A stretch of 64,000 bases of DNA, taken from Nitrospirota bacterium. GTDB lineage: Bacteria; Nitrospirota; Thermodesulfovibrionia; Thermodesulfovibrionales; Magnetobacteriaceae. The position numbers were made by a program, and so were the translations under genes. Positions within the stretch are counted from its first letter, which is position 1, and the number at the start of each line of letters is the position of its first letter. Positions 18,301 through 27,050 of the stretch are shown piece after piece. The notes beneath the pieces were generated by a model. That model saw nothing but the letters and a program-made list of their open reading frames with translations. It was not told where the DNA came from and did not search any database. The stretch spans positions 186,001 through 250,000 of the forward strand of contig JADFXG010000002.1 in assembly GCA_015233895.1 (NCBI GenBank), written 5' to 3'.

Positions 18301-19194
18301 TTGCACCAAAAATTTGACATTACGTTAAAAGGTTTGTTGAAAGATATACCTGTCAAGTTCCTAAAAATTTTATCTGGTTTTGATAGTGGAAAATTTCTTG
18401 ATACTCAATTGACAAATGTAAATATCCTGATTCCTGACTTGTTAATAGAGCTTCCTGACTTAACTATTTTACACGTAGAAATTATGAGCAATCCTGAGAA
18501 AATGTTGAAGCGGATGTTTCTTTATAATGCACTTATTTTCAATCACTATGACAGGTTACCAAAACAGATACTTTTGTATGTTGGTGACAAACCTTTAAAT
18601 ATTGAAAACAAGATAGGAAATTATTCTTTTGAGATTGTTGATATAAAAGACATAAACTGTTCTGAGTTACTTGAAAGTGACAAACCTGAAGATATAGTTT
18701 TAGCGATATTGTGTAAATCCGAAAACATAGACGTTACTGTCGCTAAGATATTGGAGAAACTATCTGTGCTACCATTAAAGGACAGAGAAGATTATATTTT
18801 GAAATTACTCTATCTATCCGACTTAAGAAAATTATATACTAAAATAAAACAGGAGGTAGAGAAAATGCCTATAACAATTAACTTAGAAGACAGCGATATT
18901 TATAAGGAAGCTGTGGAGAAGGGATTGTCTAAGGGTAAACTGGAGGGCTTGTTTGAGGGTAAACGCGAGGGCTTGTTTGAAGGTAAACGCGAGGGCTTGT
19001 TTGAGGGTAAACGCGAGGGGTTAATAGAGGGCATTGAAGGTATGCTTGAACTCAAATTTGGCATCAATGGACTTGAATTAATGAATATTGTCAGAGCTAT
19101 AAATACATTAGATAAATTGGAGGAGTTGAAAAATCTTATCAGGAAAGCCGGTTCGGTGGATGAATTGAAAGAGTTTTTGGGGAAGAGTGTGTAA
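18301..19194 (+). CDS. Rpn/PD-(D/E)XK transposase-family protein, copy 1
   Basis: This 297-residue member of the Rpn (recombination-promoting nuclease, former transposase_31-like) group begins HQKFDITLKGLLKDIP. Its nuclease core has PDLLIEL, then HVEIMSNP, then QILLYVGDKPL. The usual E-x-Q of the PD-(D/E)XK core reads E-I-M here, so the active site may be altered. The tail has three 8-residue GLFEGKRE-type repeats, followed by the conserved C-terminus that ends DELKEFLGKSV. It starts with TTG directly behind the RNase J stop and ends 12 bases before the M28 peptidase gene. Copies 2 and 4 and a remnant lie elsewhere in the window. Confidence 0.8.
   Translation: MHQKFDITLKGLLKDIPVKFLKILSGFDSGKFLDTQLTNVNILIPDLLIELPDLTILHVEIMSNPEKMLKRMFLYNALIFNHYDRLPKQILLYVGDKPLNIENKIGNYSFEIVDIKDINCSELLESDKPEDIVLAILCKSENIDVTVAKILEKLSVLPLKDREDYILKLLYLSDLRKLYTKIKQEVEKMPITINLEDSDIYKEAVEKGLSKGKLEGLFEGKREGLFEGKREGLFEGKREGLIEGIEGMLELKFGINGLELMNIVRAINTLDKLEELKNLIRKAGSVDELKEFLGKSV
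18943..19014 (+). repeat. 24-bp tandem repeat, three copies, inside Rpn copy 1
   Basis: Three near-identical 24-bp units (GAGGGCTTGTTTGAGGGT + AAACGC) encode the octapeptide EGLFEGKR three times. Length changes here stay in frame, so the linker between nuclease core and C-terminal domain can vary. Confidence 0.85.
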
Positions 19195-19206
19195 AAATAC
19201 TAAAAA

Positions 19207-20082
19207 ATGCTGAATAAGGCTGATATAACAGAAAATCTAAAGAACACTGTTTATTTTTTATCTAAGGAAATAGGCCCAAGGCCATATAGTAACCTTAATG
19301 CCCTGAATAAAACCTCCGACTACATTTCAGCATCTCTTAAAAGTTATGGATACGATGTGTCTTATCAACCATACAAATACAAAGGAAATAATTATAAAAA
19401 TATATACACTGAAATTAAAGGAAACAAAACGCCGGAAATATCAATTGTAATTGGTGCTCATTATGATACAGTATCTACTACTCCGGGGGCTGATGATAAT
19501 TCAAGTGGAGTCGCCGGCTTGCTTGAGATAGCAAGATTATTAGAAAATTCCACCTTTGATAAGACAATTCGTTTCGTTGCATTTACACTTGAGGAACCGC
19601 CGGCTTTCATGACTAAAAATATGGGGAGTTATGTTTATGCCAAAAGTCTGAAGGAGAACAATGAAAATGTCGAATTAATGATATGTTTAGAAATGATTGG
19701 ATACTTCAGTAAAAAACAGAAATACCCTCTTCCTGTTCTTAAGTGGTTTTATCCCCATGAAGGCGATTTTATTTTACTTGCCGGTGATACTAACTCACAG
19801 CATTCCATATCAAAAGTAAAAAATGGCTTTAGAAAAGGAACCGTCATGCCTGTTGAATCCATTACTGCACCCAGGTTTATACCCGGAATTGATTTTTCGG
19901 ACCACAGATCCTTCTGGAAATTTGGCTACAATGCCATTATGGTTACAGATACGGCATTTTACCGGAATCCAAATTATCATAGATCAACAGACACGCCGGA
20001 AACATTGGATTATGACAGTATCACCGAAGTTGTATTGGGGCTTAAATCAGCAATATGTGAAATAGCAAACATTAAGATGTGA
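19207..20082 (+). CDS. M28 family zinc peptidase
   Basis: This 291-residue aminopeptidase-like protein carries the co-catalytic zinc ligands in GAHYDTV and GADDNSSG, the catalytic Glu in TLEEPP, and the later ligands in FSDHRSFW and NYHRSTDTPE. M28 enzymes remove N-terminal amino acids or act on modified peptides. There is no signal peptide, so it is probably cytoplasmic. It sits between two Rpn-family genes. A fragment of a second copy of its 3' end follows the second Rpn gene (21090-21167), which ties this gene to the Rpn locus by duplication. Confidence 0.85.
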   Translation: MLNKADITENLKNTVYFLSKEIGPRPYSNLNALNKTSDYISASLKSYGYDVSYQPYKYKGNNYKNIYTEIKGNKTPEISIVIGAHYDTVSTTPGADDNSSGVAGLLEIARLLENSTFDKTIRFVAFTLEEPPAFMTKNMGSYVYAKSLKENNENVELMICLEMIGYFSKKQKYPLPVLKWFYPHEGDFILLAGDTNSQHSISKVKNGFRKGTVMPVESITAPRFIPGIDFSDHRSFWKFGYNAIMVTDTAFYRNPNYHRSTDTPETLDYDSITEVVLGLKSAICEIANIKM

Positions 20083-20178
20083 ATAATTGATATTCATTAT
20101 TTGCTGTTAAAGCTGCTTTATATATTATGAAAATATTCATGTATGTTATTATAAGAAAATAGAATAAAGGGATTTTAA

Positions 20179-21075
20179 ATGCCACAATATTATGACATTA
20201 CACTGAAAAGTATCTTGAAAGAGTTGCCACGAAAATTTATGAAGATATTAACTGGATTTGAAACGGCAAAATTTCTGGACGTTCAATTTCCTGACATTAG
20301 GTACAGGCAACCAGATTTGCTGGTGGAACTCCCAGATGACACGTTGTATCATATGGAGATGCAAGCACAAAATGATGGCAACATGGATTGTAGAGAACTG
20401 GAGTATTATCATCTGATATTCTGCGAGTTTAGGAAATCTGTTACCCAAGTGGTTTTATATGTAGGCTCAGAAAAACTGAAGATGAGTAACGAAATTAAAG
20501 CAAAAGGTTTACATTTCACCTATCAGATAATAGATATCAGAGATATAAATTGCCGAGAACTTCTTGAAAGTGATGATCCGGGTGATAATATTTTGGCAAT
20601 CCTTTGTAAGACAGATGATGCCGATGGAACAATAAAGGGAATTCTTGCAAAATTATATGAATTACCGCCTGAGGAAAGAGAAAACTATATTCTAAAATTA
20701 CTAACCCTGTCAAGGCTAAGGGGTTTAACAAAATCCGTAGAAAGGGAGGTTAAAAAAATGCCGGTAACTATTGATGTGAGTACAGATGTACTTTATTTGG
20801 AGGGCATGGAGAAGGGCTTACTTGAGGGTAAACAAGAAGGGAAGTTAGAAGGGTTACTTGAAGGTGAACGGAAAGGCTTACTTGAAGGTGAACGAAAAGG
20901 CTTGCTTGAGGGAATTGAGTTAGGACTTGAACTTAAATTTGGTTCAGCCGGACTTGAGTTGATGAATACAGTCAAAGCTATGAATACTATAGATAAACTG
21001 GAAGAATTTAAGAATTATATCAAGAAAGCCGGTTCAGTGGATGAATTGAAAGAGTTTTTAGGAAAGAATATATAA
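20179..21075 (+). CDS. Rpn/PD-(D/E)XK transposase-family protein, copy 2
   Basis: This 298-residue paralogue of copy 1 has the same order: DITLKSILKELP start, nuclease core (PDLLVEL, HMEMQAQND, QVVLYVGSEKL), a helical middle, a Gly/Glu/Lys repeat tail and the ending DELKEFLGKNI. Unlike copy 1, it keeps E-x-Q, so the catalytic core looks intact. Known Rpn proteins raise recA-independent recombination and cut DNA. Here the role is inferred by family. It is preceded by an AT-rich gap of about 95 bases and a modest ribosome site (AAAGGGA). Confidence 0.82.
   Translation: MPQYYDITLKSILKELPRKFMKILTGFETAKFLDVQFPDIRYRQPDLLVELPDDTLYHMEMQAQNDGNMDCRELEYYHLIFCEFRKSVTQVVLYVGSEKLKMSNEIKAKGLHFTYQIIDIRDINCRELLESDDPGDNILAILCKTDDADGTIKGILAKLYELPPEERENYILKLLTLSRLRGLTKSVEREVKKMPVTIDVSTDVLYLEGMEKGLLEGKQEGKLEGLLEGERKGLLEGERKGLLEGIELGLELKFGSAGLELMNTVKAMNTIDKLEEFKNYIKKAGSVDELKEFLGKNI
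20862..20910 (+). repeat. 24-bp tandem repeat, two copies, inside Rpn copy 2
   Basis: Two near-identical units of GGCTTACTTGAAGGTGAACG + AAAA encode LLEGERKG repeats. They sit at the position of the copy-1 array, but with a different sequence, so the repeats have expanded independently. Confidence 0.7.
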
Positions 21076-21089
21076 AGCTTACAATAGTG

Positions 21090-21167
21090 CCGACAGATGC
21101 GATTTGTATTCTTTATGGAGTTGTACTGGGGCTTAAGTCCACAATATGTGAGATAGCAAGCGTTTAA
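21090..21167 (+). pseudogene. 3' remnant of a second M28 peptidase gene
   Basis: Read in frame from 21090, this stretch gives PTDAICILYGVVLGLKST + ICEIASV and a stop. The peptidase gene upstream ends with VTDTAFY ... EVVLGLKSAICEIANIKM. The last 18 codons are clearly homologous at the DNA level, and the TDxxxx segment before them also aligns, with about two dozen codons missing between. It is a collapsed second copy of the peptidase 3' end left behind Rpn copy 2. Confidence 0.7.
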
Positions 21168-21187
21168 ACCTCCAATGCCATGGTAGT

Positions 21188-24100
21188 TTATTTCAATTTT
21201 AAAAATTCCTCATGTGCAGTATTTACAGCATAATGAATCTGCTCCTCCGTGTGATTTGCCATAACGAAAAATCTTACTCTTGTTGCATCCTCGCTAACAG
21301 CAGGAAAAAGTATCGGCATTGCAAGAATTCCTCTGTCAAATATGGCATTGGCAAGCTTGAGTGTTTTTATTGAGTCACCGATAATGACGGGTATTATGGC
21401 TGTACCATTACTGGTTCCGGTGTTAAGTCCTTTTTCCTTTGCGAGTGTTAGAAAGAGGCTTGACAGATAATGCAGACGGGCTACCCGATAAGGCTCTTTT
21501 TTTATCGTTTCAAGTGAGGCTATTGCAGCAGCCGTATTTGCCGGTGTTATGCTGGTTCCAAAAATATATCCAGGTGTTGTCAATCTGAGATATTTAATCA
21601 GTTCCTTCGAACCGGCAATGTATCCCCCACAACTCCCAATAGCCTTACTTAACGTCCCCATCCACACATCCACATCTGAGCGGTTAACGTTATAATGCTC
21701 TCCAACTCCACCGCCATTTTTCCCCAAGACACCTATCGAATGAGCCTCATCTATCATAAGTAATGCCTTGTGGCGTTTCTTTATTTCAATAATTTTGGGA
21801 AGATTCGGAATATCCCCGTCCATGCTGTAAGTTCCTTCTATAAGAATAAGAACTTTCTTATACATGGCTCTCTCTTTCTTTAAAATAGCATCGAGAGCCT
21901 CCCAATCATTATGCGGGAAAGTTATTTTTCTTGCACCCGACAAAAGACTTCCCTGAACAGCGCTCATGTGCATATAAAGATCATGTACGATTAGATCACC
22001 GGAGCCGACCAGCGTTCCAACTATGGTTTCGTTTGTACCAAACCCGCTTGGCAACACCAGGCTGTCTTCACAGTTAAGGAATTCAGCCAATACCCTCTCC
22101 AGTTTCTTGTGAAGCGGGGTTAATCCTGTTATTGGATTAGTAGCTGAAACTGATGTGCCATATGTTTTGATAGCGTCTATAGAGGCATTACATACCGAAC
22201 TGTCACAAGACAGCCCCAGATAGTTGAAAGTTGCAAAGTTTATCAAGTCACTGCCGTTTATGTTCATAGTGCTTCCGGCCATACCGTTATTGACCTGAAA
22301 GTACGGATTTCTAATTCCTAACGATTCCCACAGGGCTAATCTGTTACTCCATTCTATATATTTCGGAAACTTATCGAACCGGTAATATTGTTCATCTATT
22401 TCATCCAACACAACCGTTTCTTTGGCAGATATTTCCAAAACATCATCCGAAACAGGTGTAATCCTATCAGAAGGCAATTTCAACGGAGTTTCACTTATAA
22501 CAGGCGCTTCACAAGCAATATAGGCTGCTAACTTCTCTATAGTCGGGTATTCATAGAATAGCCTTTCTTCAAGCGAATGCCCCAACGCTGATTGCAAATC
22601 AGCCATTATCTGCACAACCATAAGGGAATCAATGCCGTATGTGAATAAGTCCCGTTTGTTGTCCATTTCTTTTGAGGGGATCTTCAGATGTAACGATATT
22701 TTACTTACAAGCCATCTGTCTAATTTACAAATATCCTTATCACAGCCATCGAGTTTTTCACACTGATCTTCAACTGATTCATCCCTTACAGGTTCTGTAT
22801 CTTTTAACGCCCACAACTTTTCTATCTCCCCTGTTTCATAACCATGACGCAACCGATGACGTTGAATCTTACCGCTTGATGTCATTGGAATACTATAGGG
22901 ACGCAGCAACACAACGTCATAGACAGATAGTTCATGCTCCTCTGCTACAGCCTTACGTATCGCATTGGCAATAACCTCAGGTGGAAGAACATCGGCATCT
23001 CCATGTGATTGGGATGTTTTGTTTGATGTCTTTTGATGTACGCTGCAGGCATTTCCAGCTATAGATTCTCTGTCTTTTAAAATATCTCTCAAGCCAGTTA
23101 AATATCCACTATTTACCTCTATGGCGACAATAAGCTTCTCTTCTCCGTTTACTTCTGTAGAAAAAGCACCACAAGCACCCACTCTTATTGGTCTTGTCCC
23201 ATTTACATCAAAAGAAATCTCATCTACTGTCCACTCTATATCCTGAGGATAATAGTTCTGTCCACGGATTATTATCATATCCTTGATACGACCAGTAACA
23301 AACAGACTGCCATTAAATATAAACCCGGAATCACCTGTCCTTAAAAAAGGACCGTCTCCGGTATCGGATAAATATGCCTGAAAGGTTTGTTTAGTCGCCT
23401 CAGGATTATTCCAATACCCTTTTGCCACATTTTTGCCAGATATCAATATCTCACCAATCTCTCCGACAGGTTTTGTAGCGTTGGTCTCAGGGTCGGCTAT
23501 AACAATCTTTTCGTCAAGCCATGGCTTGCCATTTCCAACTAATATCTTTGTTCCTTTCCCGTTATTACCTTCATTACCTGTTAAAACCACACGATTACGT
23601 TCAAGTTCATTTGTAAGTAAAGATTTATACACCTGTAAGTCCCCACGCTCTCCGCCGGTTGCAAACAGCGTAACCTCGGCAAGTCCATAAGCCGGATATA
23701 GCGTTTCTCTTTTAAGTCCATACGGTGAGAATGCCTCGTAAAAACGATCCATTGTGCTGCTGTTAACCGGTTCAGAGCCGGATAGGGCAATCTTCAAGTG
23801 CGATAAATTAAGTCCTTGTTTTTGTTCATCCGTTATTTGACGTGCACATAGTTCATATGCGAAGTTTGGTGCAAGAGTTACAGTAGCTTTATAATCGGAT
23901 ACAGCTTTAATCCAACATATTGGTTTCTGTAGAAAAGAGATTGGGGCCATAAAATAAAGACGCATCCCCATATAAATAGGGGAAAGTACCTGACCTATCA
24001 ATCCCATATCATGAAACAGAGGACTCCACCCAACGGCAATGGAATCTTCTGATAAGTTAATTGCAGATTGGAGCATTAGTTCATTATAAATAATGTTTTC

Positions 24101-24661
24101 GTGGGTTATCATTACTCCTTTAGGTTTAGCTGTCGATCCGGAAGTGTATTGGAGAAAAACTATATCGTCTGCATTAACCAAATTTTCCCAATAGTCTTTT
24201 GCGTTATCCTCGCTAATGGTTTCTGTTGAGACCCATGGTAAATCTTTTAGTGACAGATCCTCTTTATACATTGGTTTTATTTTATTTACGATATTGGATT
24301 TGCTAAGAATAACGGATGGTTTGGAATCATCTATTATGGATTTAAACCTGTCAAGTTTTTGATTCCTTTTTGGGGGATAAGCAGGGACAGCAATAATGCC
24401 GGCATAAACACAGCCAAAAAACGCACAGATAAAATCCAGGCCGGATGGGTATGCTAAAATCGCTCTTGATCCTCTATGGTATGACCTTTGAAGTTCAACG
24501 GCAATTGAACGGGCTTTCTTATCAAGCTCAGCATAAGTCAAAGATATGCCGTTTCCCTCACCATCAGGTAAGAAAGTATAAGCAACCCTATCCGGATGCT
24601 TATTTACTCTAAACCGGAGTAAATCAACCAATGTTGAGATATTACTAAACTTGTCAGTCAT
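21188..24661 (-). CDS. FAAL-ACP-alpha-oxoamine synthase fusion
   Basis: This 1157-residue three-part enzyme begins with a fatty acyl-AMP ligase-type domain (1-610: YTSGSTAKPKGV, SPLFHDMGLIG, LAPNFAYELC, RTGDSGF, GRIKDMIIIRGQNYYPQDIE). An acyl carrier domain follows (about 645-720) with the phosphopantetheine Ser in YGIDSLMVV, near 675. The last part is a PLP alpha-oxoamine synthase domain (about 780-1157: FNYLGLSCDS, GTYSMDGDIPNL, MIDEAHSIGVLG, Lys near 1006 in GTLSKAIGS). By family logic it activates a fatty acid, loads it on the ACP domain, and condenses it with an amino acid with loss of CO2 to give an alpha-amino ketone, as in sphingoid-base or CqsA/BioF chemistry. It is last in the operon. 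The product is unknown. Confidence 0.88.
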   Translation of the reverse strand: MTDKFSNISTLVDLLRFRVNKHPDRVAYTFLPDGEGNGISLTYAELDKKARSIAVELQRSYHRGSRAILAYPSGLDFICAFFGCVYAGIIAVPAYPPKRNQKLDRFKSIIDDSKPSVILSKSNIVNKIKPMYKEDLSLKDLPWVSTETISEDNAKDYWENLVNADDIVFLQYTSGSTAKPKGVMITHENIIYNELMLQSAINLSEDSIAVGWSPLFHDMGLIGQVLSPIYMGMRLYFMAPISFLQKPICWIKAVSDYKATVTLAPNFAYELCARQITDEQKQGLNLSHLKIALSGSEPVNSSTMDRFYEAFSPYGLKRETLYPAYGLAEVTLFATGGERGDLQVYKSLLTNELERNRVVLTGNEGNNGKGTKILVGNGKPWLDEKIVIADPETNATKPVGEIGEILISGKNVAKGYWNNPEATKQTFQAYLSDTGDGPFLRTGDSGFIFNGSLFVTGRIKDMIIIRGQNYYPQDIEWTVDEISFDVNGTRPIRVGACGAFSTEVNGEEKLIVAIEVNSGYLTGLRDILKDRESIAGNACSVHQKTSNKTSQSHGDADVLPPEVIANAIRKAVAEEHELSVYDVVLLRPYSIPMTSSGKIQRHRLRHGYETGEIEKLWALKDTEPVRDESVEDQCEKLDGCDKDICKLDRWLVSKISLHLKIPSKEMDNKRDLFTYGIDSLMVVQIMADLQSALGHSLEERLFYEYPTIEKLAAYIACEAPVISETPLKLPSDRITPVSDDVLEISAKETVVLDEIDEQYYRFDKFPKYIEWSNRLALWESLGIRNPYFQVNNGMAGSTMNINGSDLINFATFNYLGLSCDSSVCNASIDAIKTYGTSVSATNPITGLTPLHKKLERVLAEFLNCEDSLVLPSGFGTNETIVGTLVGSGDLIVHDLYMHMSAVQGSLLSGARKITFPHNDWEALDAILKKERAMYKKVLILIEGTYSMDGDIPNLPKIIEIKKRHKALLMIDEAHSIGVLGKNGGGVGEHYNVNRSDVDVWMGTLSKAIGSCGGYIAGSKELIKYLRLTTPGYIFGTSITPANTAAAIASLETIKKEPYRVARLHYLSSLFLTLAKEKGLNTGTSNGTAIIPVIIGDSIKTLKLANAIFDRGILAMPILFPAVSEDATRVRFFVMANHTEEQIHYAVNTAHEEFLKLK

Positions 24662-24710
24662 TATTTTTTTTCCTTTTATTTATTCTCACTAATATATTTC
24701 CATTTAACTA

Positions 24711-25529
24711 CTACGCATTTAACCCAATCTTCTTCTTATAAAACATCTCTACAACCTCTCTGTCGAATGGATTTACAATCATACCTGCATCGGCAATGAC
24801 TGATTGCCCATTGATAGCGCTTGAGCTGCCGCTTAATAAAAACGCTATCACGTTGGCTATTTCTTTTGTTTCAATTGCTGCTTTTCTAAATGTTAAAGCA
24901 TCTGTATAAAGAGATAGTTTTATAAAGTCTGGAATTCCTGCGGCTGAAGATGTTCGTATGACGTTTGATGAAACAACATTAAATCTAACCTGTGAAAATT
25001 GACTGAACGACTGTGCAAGATATACCACTGACGATTCTAAAGCAGCTTTTACAGGAGCCATATAACTGTAGTTTTCAATAGCTATTTTAGTAAATGGAAC
25101 AGAAAGTGTAACCACTGAGGCGTTGTTATCAAGTACGTCTTTGAAAGCACAAGACAGACTGATTAAAGAGTAACAGGATATGTCAATCGCCTGAAGGAAA
25201 TCCACCTTTCTTGTCTCATGAAATGGTTTAAGTCCTTCCGAAAAGTTGGCAAATGCTATAGAGTGTAACATTCCGTCTATTTTACTATGTTTGCTTGAGA
25301 CATCTTTATAGAGAATTGCTATCTCATCCTGGTTTTCTACATTACAAGTAAAGATATCAGTATCTGGTATAAACTGTTGTACTTTTTCTTTTACGGTAGC
25401 GTCTTTTACTACATAAATACACTCTGCTCCTTCATCCACAAGGCACTTTGCTGCAAAATATGCAATGCTTTTTTTATTAAACACTCCCACAATCAGAAAC
25501 TTCTTGCCCTCTAACTGCAAAAAACTCAT
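24711..25529 (-). CDS. FabI-like enoyl-ACP reductase (divergent SDR)
   Basis: The 272-residue short-chain dehydrogenase resembles FabI. GVFNKKSIAYF matches the FabI nucleotide loop (G-x5-SIA). ENYSYMAPVKAALE gives the Tyr-x6-Lys pair, and NVIRTSSAAGIPDF parallels the FabI PIRTLAASGI loop. The second FabI tyrosine, ten residues before the catalytic one, is Val here (TLSVPF instead of LSYLG), so it may be a specialised paralogue rather than the housekeeping enzyme. It is encoded between ACP (4-base overlap) and the FAAL-ACP-AOS gene, and so probably reduces an intermediate on that pathway. Confidence 0.8.
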   Translation of the reverse strand: MSFLQLEGKKFLIVGVFNKKSIAYFAAKCLVDEGAECIYVVKDATVKEKVQQFIPDTDIFTCNVENQDEIAILYKDVSSKHSKIDGMLHSIAFANFSEGLKPFHETRKVDFLQAIDISCYSLISLSCAFKDVLDNNASVVTLSVPFTKIAIENYSYMAPVKAALESSVVYLAQSFSQFSQVRFNVVSSNVIRTSSAAGIPDFIKLSLYTDALTFRKAAIETKEIANVIAFLLSGSSSAINGQSVIADAGMIVNPFDREVVEMFYKKKIGLNA

Positions 25530-25774
25530 TTTAGTTTTGCCTCAAGATAATCTACTGTGCTTTTCATGCTTTTTAAATGTGGAAAATCCTCATCTGGTAT
25601 TTCTATTGCGTATTTTCTCTGAAGTGCCATCACAACATCAAGAAAATCCATGCTGTCCATCTCCATCATGTTACTAAATGGCAGCTCTGTGTCCTCAATT
25701 GTGGAACAATCTACCTCAGTCATAACGTCCTGCATTATCCCTATCACAACATCCATAATTTCTTTTCTTGTCAT
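25526..25774 (-). CDS. Acyl carrier protein
   Basis: This 82-residue acidic helical protein has the phosphopantetheine attachment Ser in EMDSMDFLD. It diverges from housekeeping AcpP (usually DSLD), so it is likely pathway-specific. Its stop overlaps the start of the FabI-like gene by four bases, and the ketoacyl synthase gene lies 27 bases upstream in the same direction. It probably carries the growing or modified acyl chain used by the ketosynthase, reductase and FAAL-ACP-AOS proteins. No phosphopantetheinyl transferase is encoded nearby. Confidence 0.88.
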   Translation of the reverse strand: MTRKEIMDVVIGIMQDVMTEVDCSTIEDTELPFSNMMEMDSMDFLDVVMALQRKYAIEIPDEDFPHLKSMKSTVDYLEAKLK

Positions 25775-25801
25775 TTCGCATTTCTCCCGTTTGTGTATGT
25801 T

Positions 25802-27034
25802 TTATTCATATTTTTTTATTATAACTGTAGAATTAATACCTAACATTCCAAAGGAATTATTTAGAATATATCGTATCCCGTCTAATTTTATAGGCTCATT
25901 TCTTACTATATTTGTAATCATACATTCAGCATCGAGATTATCTAAATTTAATGTGTGATGAATAAAACCATCGGTAAAAGAGGGCAGTTCACCAGCAAGC
26001 TCAAGTGCCCCAGCAGCTCCCATCGTGTGTCCAATATAGCTTTTAGTGTTCGTAATATAAACACTGTTATGTTTACCGAATATGTTATAGATAGCCCTGC
26101 CCTCTGTTTTGTCGCCCAGAGGTGTTGACGTTGAGTGAGCATTTATAATGCTAATATCCTGCGGTTCAAGTACTGCCCTGCGGAGAGCCTTAACCATACA
26201 TTGCTCCTGCCGCTCCTGATTAGGTGCTACATAGTCTGAGGCGTCCGTATTTATCCCATAGCCGACTAACTCACCATAGATTTTTGCCTTTCTTGCTAAA
26301 GCATCATCTAACCTTTCCAGTATGTATAAACAACCGCCTTCCGATATTACTATACCGTTTCTATCAGTATCGAAAGGTCTGCAAGCCTTTTGAGGGTCGT
26401 TGTTATTAGCAAGGGCACCTTCATTTCTAAAGCTTGCAAAACATAGAAATGTTCTTATACTTTCAGACACCCCACCGCATATAGCCAAATCAACCTCGTC
26501 TAACATAAGCATTTGTGCACCGTGAATAAGACCAATGTTACCTGCTGCACAGGCTGCTCCTAAAGTGTAATGCGGTCCGGTTATTCCAAGATTAAGAGCA
26601 ATCTCTCCTGCAGGATTATTTGATATAGTCTTTGGATTAAAAAGATGGGATACGTATTTCAGATTGTATCCGTAATCCTTTATAGCCATTATTTCCTCTG
26701 TTGCTTCTGCTGCACCATGCTCGGTAATTCCAACATATATTCCTATATTGGATTTATCCAAAACGGCTAAATTAATACCTGCATCTTTTAACGCCTCATG
26801 AGCACAGTATATGCCGATTGATGCTGCTCTGGTACCTCTTCTTCTCTCTTTTTTTGACTGATATTTGCTTTCGTCATAAACGCAAACGCCAGCTATAACC
26901 TCACCCATAAGTTTCTCTTTATAAAGAGTAACACCTGATTTGCCCTCAAGGAGATTTTTCCTGAACTCGGCAAGATTGTTACCGTTAGGCGATGTTAAAC
27001 CCACTCCTGTAATTACAATTCTTTTGTTTTTCAT
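25802..27034 (-). CDS. Beta-ketoacyl-ACP synthase (FabF/KAS II-like)
   Basis: This 410-residue thiolase-fold condensing enzyme has the Cys-His-His set: Cys in LGAACAAGN, His in INAHSTSTPLGD and His in YIGHTMGAAGALE. It extends or builds an acyl-ACP by decarboxylative Claisen condensation. The presence of both His residues argues for a condensing enzyme, not a chain-length factor. It stands between the nitronate-monooxygenase-like gene (16 bases) and the ACP gene in the operon. No ketoreductase or dehydratase is encoded here, so those steps, if needed, must come from the general FAS. Confidence 0.88.
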   Translation of the reverse strand: MKNKRIVITGVGLTSPNGNNLAEFRKNLLEGKSGVTLYKEKLMGEVIAGVCVYDESKYQSKKERRRGTRAASIGIYCAHEALKDAGINLAVLDKSNIGIYVGITEHGAAEATEEIMAIKDYGYNLKYVSHLFNPKTISNNPAGEIALNLGITGPHYTLGAACAAGNIGLIHGAQMLMLDEVDLAICGGVSESIRTFLCFASFRNEGALANNNDPQKACRPFDTDRNGIVISEGGCLYILERLDDALARKAKIYGELVGYGINTDASDYVAPNQERQEQCMVKALRRAVLEPQDISIINAHSTSTPLGDKTEGRAIYNIFGKHNSVYITNTKSYIGHTMGAAGALELAGELPSFTDGFIHHTLNLDNLDAECMITNIVRNEPIKLDGIRYILNNSFGMLGINSTVIIKKYE

Positions 27035-27050
27035 TCTCTTTCAGTCACAT

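Noticed and set aside
18301-21167. Classical insertion sequence or composite transposon at the Rpn-M28 locus.
   Set aside because: No terminal inverted repeats or target duplications are visible, and no DDE or tyrosine transposase is encoded; Rpn-type genes are described as such only.
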